Assembly (NCBI GenBank): GCA_007922225.1
Contig: ML679941.1
Coordinates: forward strand, 59,925,079 to 59,989,078
Source of the DNA: Emydura subglobosa
Taxonomy: Eukaryota > Chordata > Testudines > Chelidae
Direction: 5' to 3'
DNA length: 64,000 nucleotides
The notes under the pieces: generated by a model
What the model saw: the letters and a program-made list of their open reading frames with translations, nothing else
What the model was told of the DNA's origin: nothing
Databases searched by the model: none
Part shown: positions 10,999 to 21,304 of the stretch, one piece after another
How positions within the stretch are numbered: the first letter of the stretch is position 1
Layout of the letters: each line of letters starts with the position of its first letter
Program-made: the position numbers and the translations under genes

Positions 10999-12850
10999 TC
11001 ACCTCTTTCTGCTCCCCTCCACTAGCATGGAGCAGAGCATGTACTGCACCCTGCTCAACCTCCTCCTAGAGCACTTGGGGAGGGGGGGGGCTGGTATGAA
11101 AGAGCTTGTTGTTTGAGTGGTTTGGAGGGGCTGCAGAGGGAGTCTGTCCTGCTCTTCCTGGAGCTCTACCAGACACCTCAGTATGTCGGATTGATCCCTC
11201 ATAATATGCAACATATCCTGTTGCATTGCAAGGTCCTGCTCCTGTGTTGATTTTCGGTTTTCCATGTCCATGTTTAGTTTCTCTGACAATGACATCCTCC
11301 AGGCTCTGAGCTCTGTGTCAGCAACCGTGGAGACATTCATTAGTTTGTTGAACATGTCATCCGAGGTTTTTTTTTTTCTGCTTTCTAATCTGGGAATGGC
11401 GCTCTGCAGGAGTAGAACCTGGGGTGAAGGCCGAGGTTTCCACTGCAATGCAAGCAAAGTACCAAGTTGCTATTATTAGCTGTTCCTATGGGCAAAATGA
11501 AATGTTACAATGTAAAAAGAACTCCCTTTCATATTCACAAGGCAAAGCCAGACCCACATACCAATCAGTACCTATTACATGGATTGGAGTGGCGTTCCAG
11601 CCATGGTAAGTAAGAGGCCCTTGCATCCATTATAGGGAAGTCTCTGTAGCACTAAATTCCCCAATCCACATTTAACCAAGGAGAAGAATCACTGGGCTCC
11701 CCTTTACCATCCCAAAGATGGGAGTAAGTGGTCCAAAGGGATTGGAGGAGGGTGTGGGTGAAATGTCACTGGAGAAAACATAGGGGCATGTTCCTGGACC
11801 TCTAACACCCATGCCAACAATATCATGGCTAGGAATTTTCTATGTTGGGGCCCAGGACACTATCCACATCAGGGGAATAACTTGCAGTGACTATATTGGT
11901 CAGGTACTGTAAACTTGAGCCATCTTCCCTAGGTGACATCAGTCTCCTGAGGGTAACACAGATAGAAAGGGAGTATTTGCTGAAAGCATCAGGGTACAGG
12001 CCTGGCCCTTATGCTGCTATGCTGTGTTCTGCAATGATGCCTGCTCATTTAGTAGCAGAGTCATGGGGAAAAGTGTCCTACTGTGGCAGAAGAAATAAGG
12101 CTGCCCTCCCCAGAAACGTTCTGCAAAGGATTGCAGAGGACCTACATGACCGTTTCCTGGAGATATCCACGGAGGATTCTCGGCACATCCCTGTGCACAT
12201 AAATAGTCTGTTCTGGGGGGTAACCCTCTGCTGCAGTGGACCAACACCCAGGAAGTCCATCCCCACAAAAACACAAACTCCTTTTTTTACCACAAATAAG
12301 AAGCTGGAATGGGGACATAACCACAGAAATGTGATTTGCTATACACACTCACCAGATGTGTCTTACCCGGCATCTCGGTCAGTAACGCTGTCCTGTATCC
12401 AGCTGGGCTGCTCTGGGGTAACAAAAAGGTCCTGGCTCTCAGGGAGAATGAATACCCCGCTCTCCTGTTCTCCTCCTCTTCGTCACAGAGTCCTCCTCAT
12501 TCATCCTGGACTGTGATTCTTTGAAGGTATCAATGCTGCATGGTGGCACAGTGGTGGGGTCACAGCCGAGAATCGCATATAGCTCCTCATAAAAGCGGCA
12601 TGTCTTTGGTGATGAGCCAGAACGACTGTTCACCTCCCTAGTTTTTTGATATGTCTGCCTCAGCTCTTTGATTTTAACGCCGCACTACTGTGCATCCCTG
12701 TTGTGGCCCTTCTCCACCATACTACGTGATATCTTCTCGTAGATATCTAAATTTCTTATGCTGGCTCAGAGATGAGCCAGAAGAGATTCTTTGCCCCACA
12801 GGCTAATGAGATCCAAGACATGGTCAACTCCATGCTGGAGCGCGTTTGGT
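10999..12850 (-). pseudogene. Harbinger Myb/SANT-like protein, copy 2, decayed
   Basis: Minus strand. The first part (12850-12440) holds the Myb/SANT domain: APAW, DHVLDLISLWGKESLLAHL, a TGA, NLDIYEKIS, a TAG, KIKELRQTYQKTREV and KTCRFYEELYAILGCD, giving two in-frame stops and a frameshift near APAW. A probable intron runs from a GTAAGA donor near 12370 to a TTGCATTGCAG acceptor ending at 11443. The second exon (11442-10999) encodes a coiled-coil-like tail with SEKLNMDMENRKSTQEQDL and LRCLVELQEEQDRL. In active Harbingers this protein recognises the termini. Splice sites are inferred from sequence only. Confidence 0.8.
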
Positions 12851-13257
12851 GCGTGCAGTCGCCATGAGCAGTTCAGCTACAAAGCTCTCTCCAAGCTGAC
12901 CAAACAGGAAATGGAAATTCAAAATTTCCCAGGCCTTCAGGGGAGGGGCTGTTTTCTGTGCACATGGCCGTGGTGCAGCAGAGCGCGAATGTGCAGAGGG
13001 GTTACAACAGAGCATTATGGGATACCTCCCAGAGGCGAATGACATCGATTTACATTGCACTATGCCTACACTGACATTCATTCAACCCATAGAATTCAAA
13101 TTCAGTGCTACGCCACTTGCAGAGGTGGTTGTATTAAGTCAAATTTTACTGCAATTTAGGTTGGCACTGACATGCCAGGGACGCATATTTTATGTGGTTT
13201 ATGTGGTTTGACGTAAGCCACATTACGTCGACCTACGTTGTCAATGTAGACTAGGCC

Positions 13258-13544
13258 ACAATCTGCTGTAGTTATTTATTTCTATAGAGTATTAAAATGC
13301 CACAAGTTTTCCCATAAAAAGTAAACCATTCATATCTACAATGATTTATTTATTACAGCAGATTTTAATACCTATCTTCTTTAGTATTATACATAATAAT
13401 TAGGTATATAGTACTTGTGATATTCCTGTGTTAGAGAAGGATGGGTCCTAACTACAGTAGATCTATATCTGAATTATGAACCCCCTAAATTCTGACGAGT
13501 ATTTGGATGCAGGGAGTTGGTGGCTCCATTTCCAATATCCACAG
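13258..13544. other. Short non-coding spacer
   Basis: AT-rich sequence between the Harbinger copy 2 end and the following MITE; nothing recognisable. Confidence 0.5.
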
Positions 13545-13816
13545 TAAGGCCATGTCTACACTACCACTTAGGTCAGCAAAATGTATGTCTCACAGGGATG
13601 TGTTTTTTCACACCCCTGAGCAACGTAAGTTTTGTTGGCGTAAGTCGTAGTGTGCACAGCACTATGTCAGCAGGAGAACATTGAAATGGTTTTATTATGT
13701 CAATAGGCGAGCTCTCTCCCATCTGCGTAGAGTGACTACACGAGTGATTTTATAGCAACGCAGCTGTATTGGTAAAGCTATGCTGCTGTAAGTTCACTAA
13801 TGTAGACATGGCCTTA
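13545..13816. mobile_element. Harbinger-type MITE with perfect 16-bp ends
   Basis: Starts TAAGGCCATGTCTACA (13545-13560) and ends TGTAGACATGGCCTTA (13801-13816), a perfect inverted repeat. The ends share the GTCTACA core of the full Harbinger elements next door. The interior has TTGGCGTAAGTCG-like repeats. With no coding capacity it must have been mobilised by an autonomous relative. The outer TA or TAA/TTA is the candidate target duplication. Confidence 0.9.
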
Positions 13817-14268
13817 GTCTTTTCATTTGGTACTTTTTAAAGACTACAAAAATAAAAACATGCATTTTTTATAAGCAATTTAAAAAAATATATAAAGATT
13901 AAAGATTTTTAGCAGCAGACTCCGATTTTGTGGGAACAACTTTGCAGACTTCATTACATGCAATATCATATAGACACTATTATCTGATTGTTATCATGGA
14001 TTGGGTTGGTTTCTAATTTACAGACATTTTGTCTGACTTTATTTGTTCCCACAAAATTGGAGCCAGGTTTCAAAATCAGCCCCATATATTGTTGAATTTT
14101 AAGAAAGAATCTTTATATTACCACAGAAGCTTTTGGTGACTCTGAAAATTGATCTCATTATTAAACACACAGACTCATTGGTAGCACTAGATTTTGTTAT
14201 GGCCAGCTACTTGTGTGTATGTGTACATCTATCTAGTATCTAGGCAATTAAGAATTTATTGTGTTTAA
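13817..14268. other. Non-coding spacer
   Basis: AT-rich, with a short A/T-only stretch near 13865-13900; no feature recognised. Confidence 0.5.
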
Positions 14269-14990
14269 ACAGTGAGAGTCCTGTGGCACCTTAAAGACTA
14301 ACCAATTTATTTGGGCATAAGCTTTCGTGTGCCGAAACCCACTTCATCGGATGCTTGAAGTGGAAACTTCAGTTTGATAGGTATATATACACATGCAAGG
14401 ATGGGTGAGGAAGACGAGTGTTAACAAGGTTAATACAATCAGGATGGATGAGGCCATTCACAGCAGTTGATGAGAAGGTGTGAATGTCAAAAGAGGGAAC
14501 ATGATTTTTTGTAGTGGGCTAGCCACTCCCAGTCTCTATTCAGACCTAGTCTGCTAGTGTCAAGTTTGCATATGAGTTCCAGCTCTGCAGTTTCGTGCTG
14601 GAGTTAGTTTTTTTGTTGAAGTGTGGCAACTTTCAAGTCTGTTACTGAGTGTCCAAGGAGATTGAGTGCTCTCCTACTGGTTTTTGAATGTTACCATTCC
14701 TGATGTCTGATTTGTGTCCATTTATTCTTTTGCGTAGAGACAGTCCGGTTTGGCCAATGTACATGGCGGAGAAGCATCGTTGGCCCATGATGGCGTATAT
14801 TACATTAGTAGATGTGCAGATGAACGACCTCATGATGGTGTGGCCGATGTGGTTAGCTATCCATCCCTCACTTTTAATAAGATCTATGTTTTGTAAATGA
14901 TGTGATAAATTCTGCAGTAATGGTTGAAAACATTGTTTAAGGTACAGACTAGCTGAATGCAAAGAGTATATAATGTTTTGAGCCATTACT
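14269..14990 (-). mobile_element. Penelope-like element, 3' fragment with GIY-YIG domain
   Basis: Minus strand. The coding part (14986-14642) reads STNVIYAIMGQRC, then SAMYIGQTGLSLRKRINGHK and IRNGNIQKPVGEH: the Tyr, the YIG, the following Arg and the Glu of a GIY-YIG endonuclease arranged as in Penelope-like retroelements. The reverse transcriptase part is absent (5' truncation). The 3' untranslated part ends in AAGGTGCCACAGGACTCTCA (reverse complement of 14271-14290), a common tail of this family in turtles. The short open frame is preserved through the domain. Confidence 0.82.
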
Positions 14991-17900
14991 ATGGGACTCC
15001 AAAACCAAAAGTTTCATTTAAAAAAACCCAAACAATTCTGGTTGTGAAGTGACAAAAATGTATTATTTTTATAAAATAGCCTGAGCAACACTTTGGGGAA
15101 CTAGTGACAATGGTGCAAAGTTGCTCATCGGTGGCCTAATCCTGCACACATTTATATGTACATCTGTGTTTGTAGAATTGGACCCATGTTTGGAATTCCT
15201 GTGGAAATCAATATGCCACCGTGAAAACCTTGAGTACCGTTCTTTCCTGAACTAGTTCTGTACAGCTAGAATGCTCTGTAACTATCAGTTATTCTAATGA
15301 GGAACTTCATCCTTCTTAATAATTAGGATTAAAATAGTTTCTGAAAAGGAAATGGGGCACAAAAAGTTTGAAGATCAGGTATTTGTGTCAGGTCTATATG
15401 ACACACATCATATTTGTCACAATGCAAAAATTGCATTTCCCAAGACATAAGCAGATAGAGTGCTATTTACCCACTCTTGGTGTGTAGTAAAGCTGCACCC
15501 TAGCCCATTTTAACCATGTCACTAGTTACTTAAATAAACATGGAATTCAGAGATCCATACCACTCTTGATTGAAACAGCATTGAGGAGTGGAAGTCGGTT
15601 GAAATCTTTTGGAACTTTTGTAATTGCAAAATTACTTTCATCTGTTTGTAAGTTTGCATAAAAAGTGTTTGGGAGTATTGGGGTGTGAGTTCAAAGAATA
15701 ACTGTGGTTAGCCAAGGCAAGAAGAAGGCAATTAAAGTAATGTTTATGGATACACTGAAAGCTTATAAATGGGAATACTTTAAAACAAACTTTTTGAGAC
15801 TAGAAGAGAGAGAAAGTGAGGACTCCAAGAATGTATTAACCAGTGTCCTTTTGAATCTTCTAACAGTTCTCTAAAATTGTATTAAAATGCAATTATTGTC
15901 AAAAAACTGACTGTAAAAATTACATTTCAGGGCTTCAAATTTATTCTTTATCAATGATTCGCTTGTATCAAACTTGCTCAATTTGCAAGTCAAAACAAAA
16001 ATTGACTATAAGGCTAACCCTGAAATCACAAGCTATTGCCTGAAAGCCAGGCTGTGTTCTTATTGCTTTATATGCTATCTCCAACCACAATGGTTCTGGA
16101 ATTATAGTTTACTTTACAGTTCTGTTGATGAATCAGGAAGCAAAATGGAATTTGCTTTTCACTTCTGCAGCTATACTGTAAGTTTAACAGATGTGGCATG
16201 CAAGACACAAGTTGTAGGCAGTAGACATATGAAGTAATTAGGTGGCATTTTTATAGTTTTTTTTTACCATAATCACATCTTAAAGAACTAGCAGTAGAGC
16301 TATTATATTTATGAAATACACTGTCTTCCAATTCTATATACACACCACATAAAAATAACTAAGACATATTAGATGATAGAGGCTGCATATGTTCCCCAAT
16401 AAATCAGTTCAGATTTTTATAGCCACCGTCTCCTGATCCTACCATAAAGGGTATACACTTGCTATGAAAAGTATCTCAATAACATCATAAAGTGTGTCAA
16501 GAACCTTTGATTAAATTTTTTGCAGGTGTGTATTGCTTGAATGTTCAATCTAAGTTTTTTTTTTTTTTTTTTTTAATTGCACTATCTCGAGGACTTCGTA
16601 ATAGGGGAAAATTTACCTTCTTTCAAATAGTTCACCATTTGAGCTGAAAGTTGAACTCAACTAATATATAGCTCATCTCTAGAAAGACCTTGATTTGTGT
16701 TAATCTACTTTATTAGGGAATTTTTCTTATCAAGGTATTTTTGCACAAGGAATGCAAATTATACTCTTTAAAGGCCTCATCCTGCAAATAGTTGTGCCCT
16801 TGAGTAAAGATAATCATGTGTGCAATTGTTTTCAGAACTGGGCCCAAATGATCCAGTTTGGGTTTTGCCTTCCATTATGCCAAACGATCACAAGTAAATT
16901 ACATTACATTTTTAGGTAATTACAGAAATAATGGCCAGATTCTGATTTTACAATGGTTTAAATCTAGAGTAATTCCACTGACTTCATTGTAGTTGTAACA
17001 ATATATTTATTTTAAAAAGTGTTCGCTAGTGTATTATTTGTATTCATTTGTGGAAAAAGATACTTAGGAAAGAGATTATTCATCACTCCCTATATACCCT
17101 AGTAGCTCTTGAAAGCTGTTTGATCAGTCTGTAAGGAACTTCTATTATAAATGTTTATTTTCTGCTGTCTTTAACTTAGTATAATTTGTTTTGCATGAAG
17201 CATTGACATCTAGATTCTTGGTACACTCTCTCACCTTAAAAAACATTGCCAGGTGTTAAAAAGGATTCTAAGTTTTTGAGCATGTTTCTTCAAGGTGCAC
17301 TCCTTGAAAGCAAAGAGAATGTTTCTGTTCATTTTATATAATATTATTTTCAAATAGTAGAAGACGAGTAGAATAGTAGAAGGAGAGCGACAGTCAGAGG
17401 AGATATGAGGAATAACATAAGGGCTTCCTCCTCATTTATTTGCAGCCTGTGAAAAAAAGATACTCTCAAGGTTAAGCACCTTTTAATCAGCTAATGAATT
17501 CATCCCCCATATGCTTTGTGGATAGAAAAGTGCCAATAAATCTTATCGTAAAGTGTGTGAATGTGAAAATAATTCCTGTTCAAAGAAAACAAAATTCACT
17601 GCATTTTCCAATTTACCTACAGGTTTATAATTAAGTGGAGGGTGACTCATTTTTTAACATACTTTACAATTAGATAATGTAAACAATGGATTTTTTAAAT
17701 ATCAGGTTAAACTTTTTCTTTTATCTATGCAGTTTTCATCACTTTTTTTAGTTGCAAACTTAAAGTAAAGCCAATCTACAGAACACACTGGCAGTGCTTC
17801 ATATGTCATTATGCCCATTTTTTATAGAAATTTAACTAGATAGATCAAATCATTGCTTGCCAAGTTATTAAATTTAAAATCTGTTATTTACTTTAATGTT

Positions 17901-18693
17901 TCAAGATTTATGAAATATCAAAAAAACAACCAAGGCTGGTGACTCACGGAAACGCTCTTTGGAATGTTCCATTTTCCTAACCTATTTTAAAGAGATTGTT
18001 ACATTTATTCTGTGATTACTCATCTTAGAGGCAGAATTGTCATCCTTATATTGCTCTTGCTGTGTGCTTCTTTTCTTGTCATCTAAAGCTGTGCTTTGGC
18101 GTCTGTGAAATGTTCTGGACCAACCATGGCAGTAGGCATCATGACCCTTATTGAGGAAGTATGTTTTCAAGAAACTTTAACATAAAATATACTAATGGAT
18201 TTTTTAAAAAATATTAAGAAAAACAGACAAGTCATCATTGCTGTGACATCATCATTTTCTTGAAATTACACCTCATCCCAAGCAAATCCCTCTTTGGCAC
18301 ACTTGTTGAATGTTTTTGCTCACATTCTATCATTAAGGCAGTCACCCACATCTCTAGACACACGCATAGTGTTTAATCCTCTATGGATGCTTTCATTGCT
18401 GCTTATTTGTAGTATACAAAATCCAGTTTTATGTTAAGTAGGTGGGTTGCTGATCTGTCAGCATGCCATTCTGGATCAGGCCTTTATGAATTGTTTTTAG
18501 GCACCAAAGTGGACAATGAAAGCTTTATAGCAATGCTCTAATTAGCGGTAATCATTCTTGTTAAACTTTGGAAAAGAGCTGTAGCATGTGATGAATGTAA
18601 AGTATTCATTCCCTTCGTCCCCCCCTGCATTCTCACTCTAGTACATTTTGTAAAATAGTCTTAAATTGCTTGTTATTTCTGTTCATATTGCAG
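14991..18693. other. NAV3: NAV3 intron, 5' of the first visible exon
   Basis: About 3.7 kb of AT-rich intronic sequence. It contains a long T run near 16556-16575 and half of a small palindromic repeat at 16931-17000. I searched for the preceding NAV3 exon (the N-terminal half of the CH domain) and did not find it, so it probably lies before this window. The exon border at its right end is a TTGCAG acceptor. Confidence 0.6.
16931..17000. repeat. Small palindromic repeat, half copy
   Basis: Carries a GGCCAGATTCTGAT start and the core CCACTGACTTCATTG found in several other small repeats in this window. The second arm is degraded. Confidence 0.55.
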
Positions 18694-18766
18694 ATTGAGA
18701 ATGTTGATGTCTGCCTTAGCTTTCTGGCAGCCAGAGGAGTAAATGTCCAAGGTCTTTCTGCTGAAG
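18694..18766 (+). CDS. NAV3: NAV3 exon: C-terminal half of CH domain (part 1)
   Basis: Seventy-three bases between an AG (18692-18693) and a GTAAG donor (18767). It reads IENVDVCLSFLAARGVNVQG then LSAE with one extra base (G), so it starts in phase 0 and ends in phase 1. This matches the middle of the calponin-homology domain of NAV3; the V in position 5 and the CLSFLAARGVNV wording fit NAV3 better than NAV2. NAV2 and NAV3 carry this single CH domain at the N-terminus, whereas NAV1 lacks it. NAV3 is a large cytoplasmic protein tracking microtubule plus ends, mainly in neurons. The frame runs without a break into the next exon at 25623. Confidence 0.97.
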
Positions 18767-19508
18767 GTAAGAAAAATACATCATCAACACAGATAATGGG
18801 ATTCCTTTCTGAAAACTAATTTTCTTAATACAGATTACTTGGAACTAAAAGCCAAACTAAAGAGAGGTAGACATGATTTAGACTTTCTTTTCTTGTTTCA
18901 TTAAAAATTAAATCAGAAAATACAATATGTATATGAAACTTGGGGCAATCATTTAAATTAGTAATTTACTTTTCTGTAGGTTGGTTCCTTTTCCTTTCCC
19001 CACAGTGATTTATAGCTGCAGGGATTCCCAGATGTACATTTTTATATGTTCAAACGTAAGTAAATAGGACTAGAACCTACAAACATGCATGCAAATGCCT
19101 TTGCCCATGTAAGTAGTCCCAGTAAAGACTATTCATGTGGGTACAGATATTGTAAGAGAACGCATTTTCAAGAGCAGGCCCAAATCTAGTAAATACTTGC
19201 ATGTGTGGTATGTATAAAATGGAACAGTGACTGGACCGTTAGGAAAATATGCTGATTCTATAGATATTAATATCTAGTAGTATTCCTTTTTATTATATTA
19301 TAGCCCTCGATTTACTATCTGATGTAATTACTACTACTTATATGTGTTCATCTTTAACATGTTAAATTAAGCCTGTTCATCCATTTTTTTTGCTTAATTA
19401 ATGTGCTATGCTTGCATGCTAAAAGATATTAAAACAAGTGGATTTTTATCACTGCCTTTATGCAGTATTACTAAATTAGTAAGATGTGTAAAGTTTTAAC
19501 CTTGAAAG

Positions 19509-19594
19509 GGCTTGATCACTCCTGCAAGGTGCTGAGTATTCTGAACACCCTCTGACTTCAGTGAATGTTGTGGGTGATTAGTACTTTGCAAGAT
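19509..19594. repeat. Small palindromic repeat (CTGAG-arm type)
   Basis: Arms CTGCAAGGTGCTGAG and AGTACTTTGCAAG-like with the central core TGACTTCAGTGA; a diverged relative lies at 27390-27470. Probably an old MITE-like element. Confidence 0.6.
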
Positions 19595-19847
19595 ATGCTA
19601 AATGTTCAGGTTTGCTTTAGCACAATTTACTGAAAGGAAAAGGAAAAGTACTCCTTATCTCTCGCTATCTACATCTTGATGTGATTTTAGTAGAACAGTA
19701 AGTGTGCATAGAAGTACACTATATGGTGTCTTTGTCACATTATTACTCAGTTGTCTGCTTAGGGAAAATTACTTGCTTAATTCAAAGTATTACATATTTA
19801 GTTCAGATACCATCCATTCTCTATTATATCTATCCATATACTAATAA

Positions 19848-19925
19848 GAATACTTAGCATTTATATAATGCCTTTCATCTGAAATGCCCATAGTACTTTA
19901 CAAATTGAATTTATAGTGAGGCATA
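19848..19925. repeat. Old interspersed repeat remnant (MIR-like or LINE-like)
   Basis: The wording TACTTAGCATTTATATAATG, CTTTCATCTGAAATG and AGTACTTTACAAA follows a widespread amniote repeat with a TAGCACTTATATAGCGCC pattern. Highly diverged; class uncertain. Confidence 0.45.
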
Positions 19926-20474
19926 ATTTGGATATGAAATCATGGTGTTTTGCACTATCAAACATGAGAAAAGCCAATAATTTATTTACAGGATAGTATA
20001 TCTATACCATAATGTAGCAAGTTCTAGATGAAAACCCCTTCTTAATTCTATTTGTTGTTTAATAAAAATAATCAGTATGCACTGAAATTCACTCCTTCAT
20101 CCGTACCGTCTGCTTTGCTCAGATAACACACTGTAGGTGCTAATAATCTAATAAAAGTATATTAAATACAGAAAATTAATTTTTAAAGACTTGATCAATC
20201 TTTAAAACCTAATTCTTCTTAAAATGGTGAATACACTTTTCACAGTCTTTTTTTATTCGTATTTTAATGCAAGTATGTCTGTTTTATTTATACTATAAAA
20301 ATACATTTTTTACTGATAAAAATATTCTCAACATTTGCAGCAGACAGATGGCTTCTCTAGCTATTTTAAAGAAAGAAAAGCTTGATCCAGTATTTCCAAG
20401 ACTGTTATTGAAGCCAGTGGGAGTTTTTAGTGCTCTGGTAGTGCAGGATCAGGGTGTCAGTATATAGAGGTTTT

Positions 20475-20545
20475 GGGTGAAATTCTGGCCCCATTAAGTC
20501 AATGGCAAAACTCCCATTGACTTCAGTGACACCGGATTTCATTCT
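20475..20545. repeat. Small palindromic repeat (GTGAAAT-arm type)
   Basis: Left arm GTGAAATTCTGGCCCC, right arm GACACCGGATTTCA, centre AAGTCAATGGC...CATTGACTTCAGTG. Same family as the copies at 31751-31778 and 48270-48340. Confidence 0.7.
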
Positions 20546-21227
20546 TTGTTTACTGGAGAAGTAAAAACGTTACAAAACATTGCATTATCATCTAGAATTC
20601 TATACCCACTGCATTTTGATTATTTATTTGGCTATCCTATATTAGGACATTCCCTGTGGCTGTTATCAGACAGTAATTCATAATGTGTATTATAAAACAG
20701 TGATGCTGAATTAAATGCTCTAAGGAGAGACAGTCTACTGGGATTAGTGAAAACATCTTTTTAAAAAAAAATAATGATGCCAACTGAATCTAGCAATACT
20801 TGAAAGGCAAAGCCACGAATTTATCCTTCTCTTTTATGACATAATGCACCAAGATTTTTATCCTGCTTAAATCAGTATACAGCAAAATGGAGAGGTTCCA
20901 GAACCACATATATTGTATTGTCATTATATCTTCATTTTCTGTAGACTTTTTGGTAACATTGTGTCTCTTTCTTTAGTCATAAATGCTTGTTTTTAAATGC
21001 TGTTGTGTCCTTATTGGTTTTCGGTGTTTCACTATAAAAATAATGATTTTGTATTAGAAAACATCTAAATACTCTCTTATTAATTTTTGTGTTGTGTTGA
21101 AACCATAAATAATAACAATAAAGACAATTAAAAAAGTAAGCCACAAAGTTCCTTCCAAAGAATACTGATACAAACTTTGAGTTTTAAAGTAAGGTTCAAA
21201 ATTCTTGGGCTATATTATGCTCTCATT

Positions 21228-21304
21228 CACACTGGTGTAAATCTGGAGTAAGTTCTTAGACATTATTGAGTTAAATGAACTTACTCCTGATTTACACCAG
21301 TGTG
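21228..21304. repeat. Near-perfect 28-bp inverted repeat with 21-base spacer
   Basis: Arms 21228-21255 and 21277-21304 match in 27 of 28 positions (read as reverse complements); the arm opens CACACTGGTGTAAATC. The spacer carries the remains of the shared central core. Such elements are usually read as small MITEs. Confidence 0.88.

Larger units (their letters stand above)
9171..13257 (+). mobile_element. PIF/Harbinger DNA transposon, copy 2 (about 4.1 kb, both ends)
   Basis: The left end GGGTATGTCTACACTGTGG (9171) pairs with a right end whose reverse complement reads GGCCTAGTCTACATTG (13257). Between them are a HARBI1-like transposase on + (9637-10729) and a Myb/SANT-like gene on - (12850-10999), again convergent. 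Compared with copy 1 the element is inverted: here the transposase lies to the left. A clean three-base target duplication is not visible. Stops and frameshifts are present in both genes, so it is inactive, but it is the more complete copy. Confidence 0.92.

Noticed and set aside
11887..12516. Plus-strand open frame of 209 codons within Harbinger copy 2
   Set aside because: It crosses the probable intron of the Myb-like gene on the other strand and has no recognisable protein similarity.
12439..12633. Short open frame on minus strand as an independent gene
   Set aside because: It is the tail of the Myb/SANT-like gene of Harbinger copy 2, not a separate gene.
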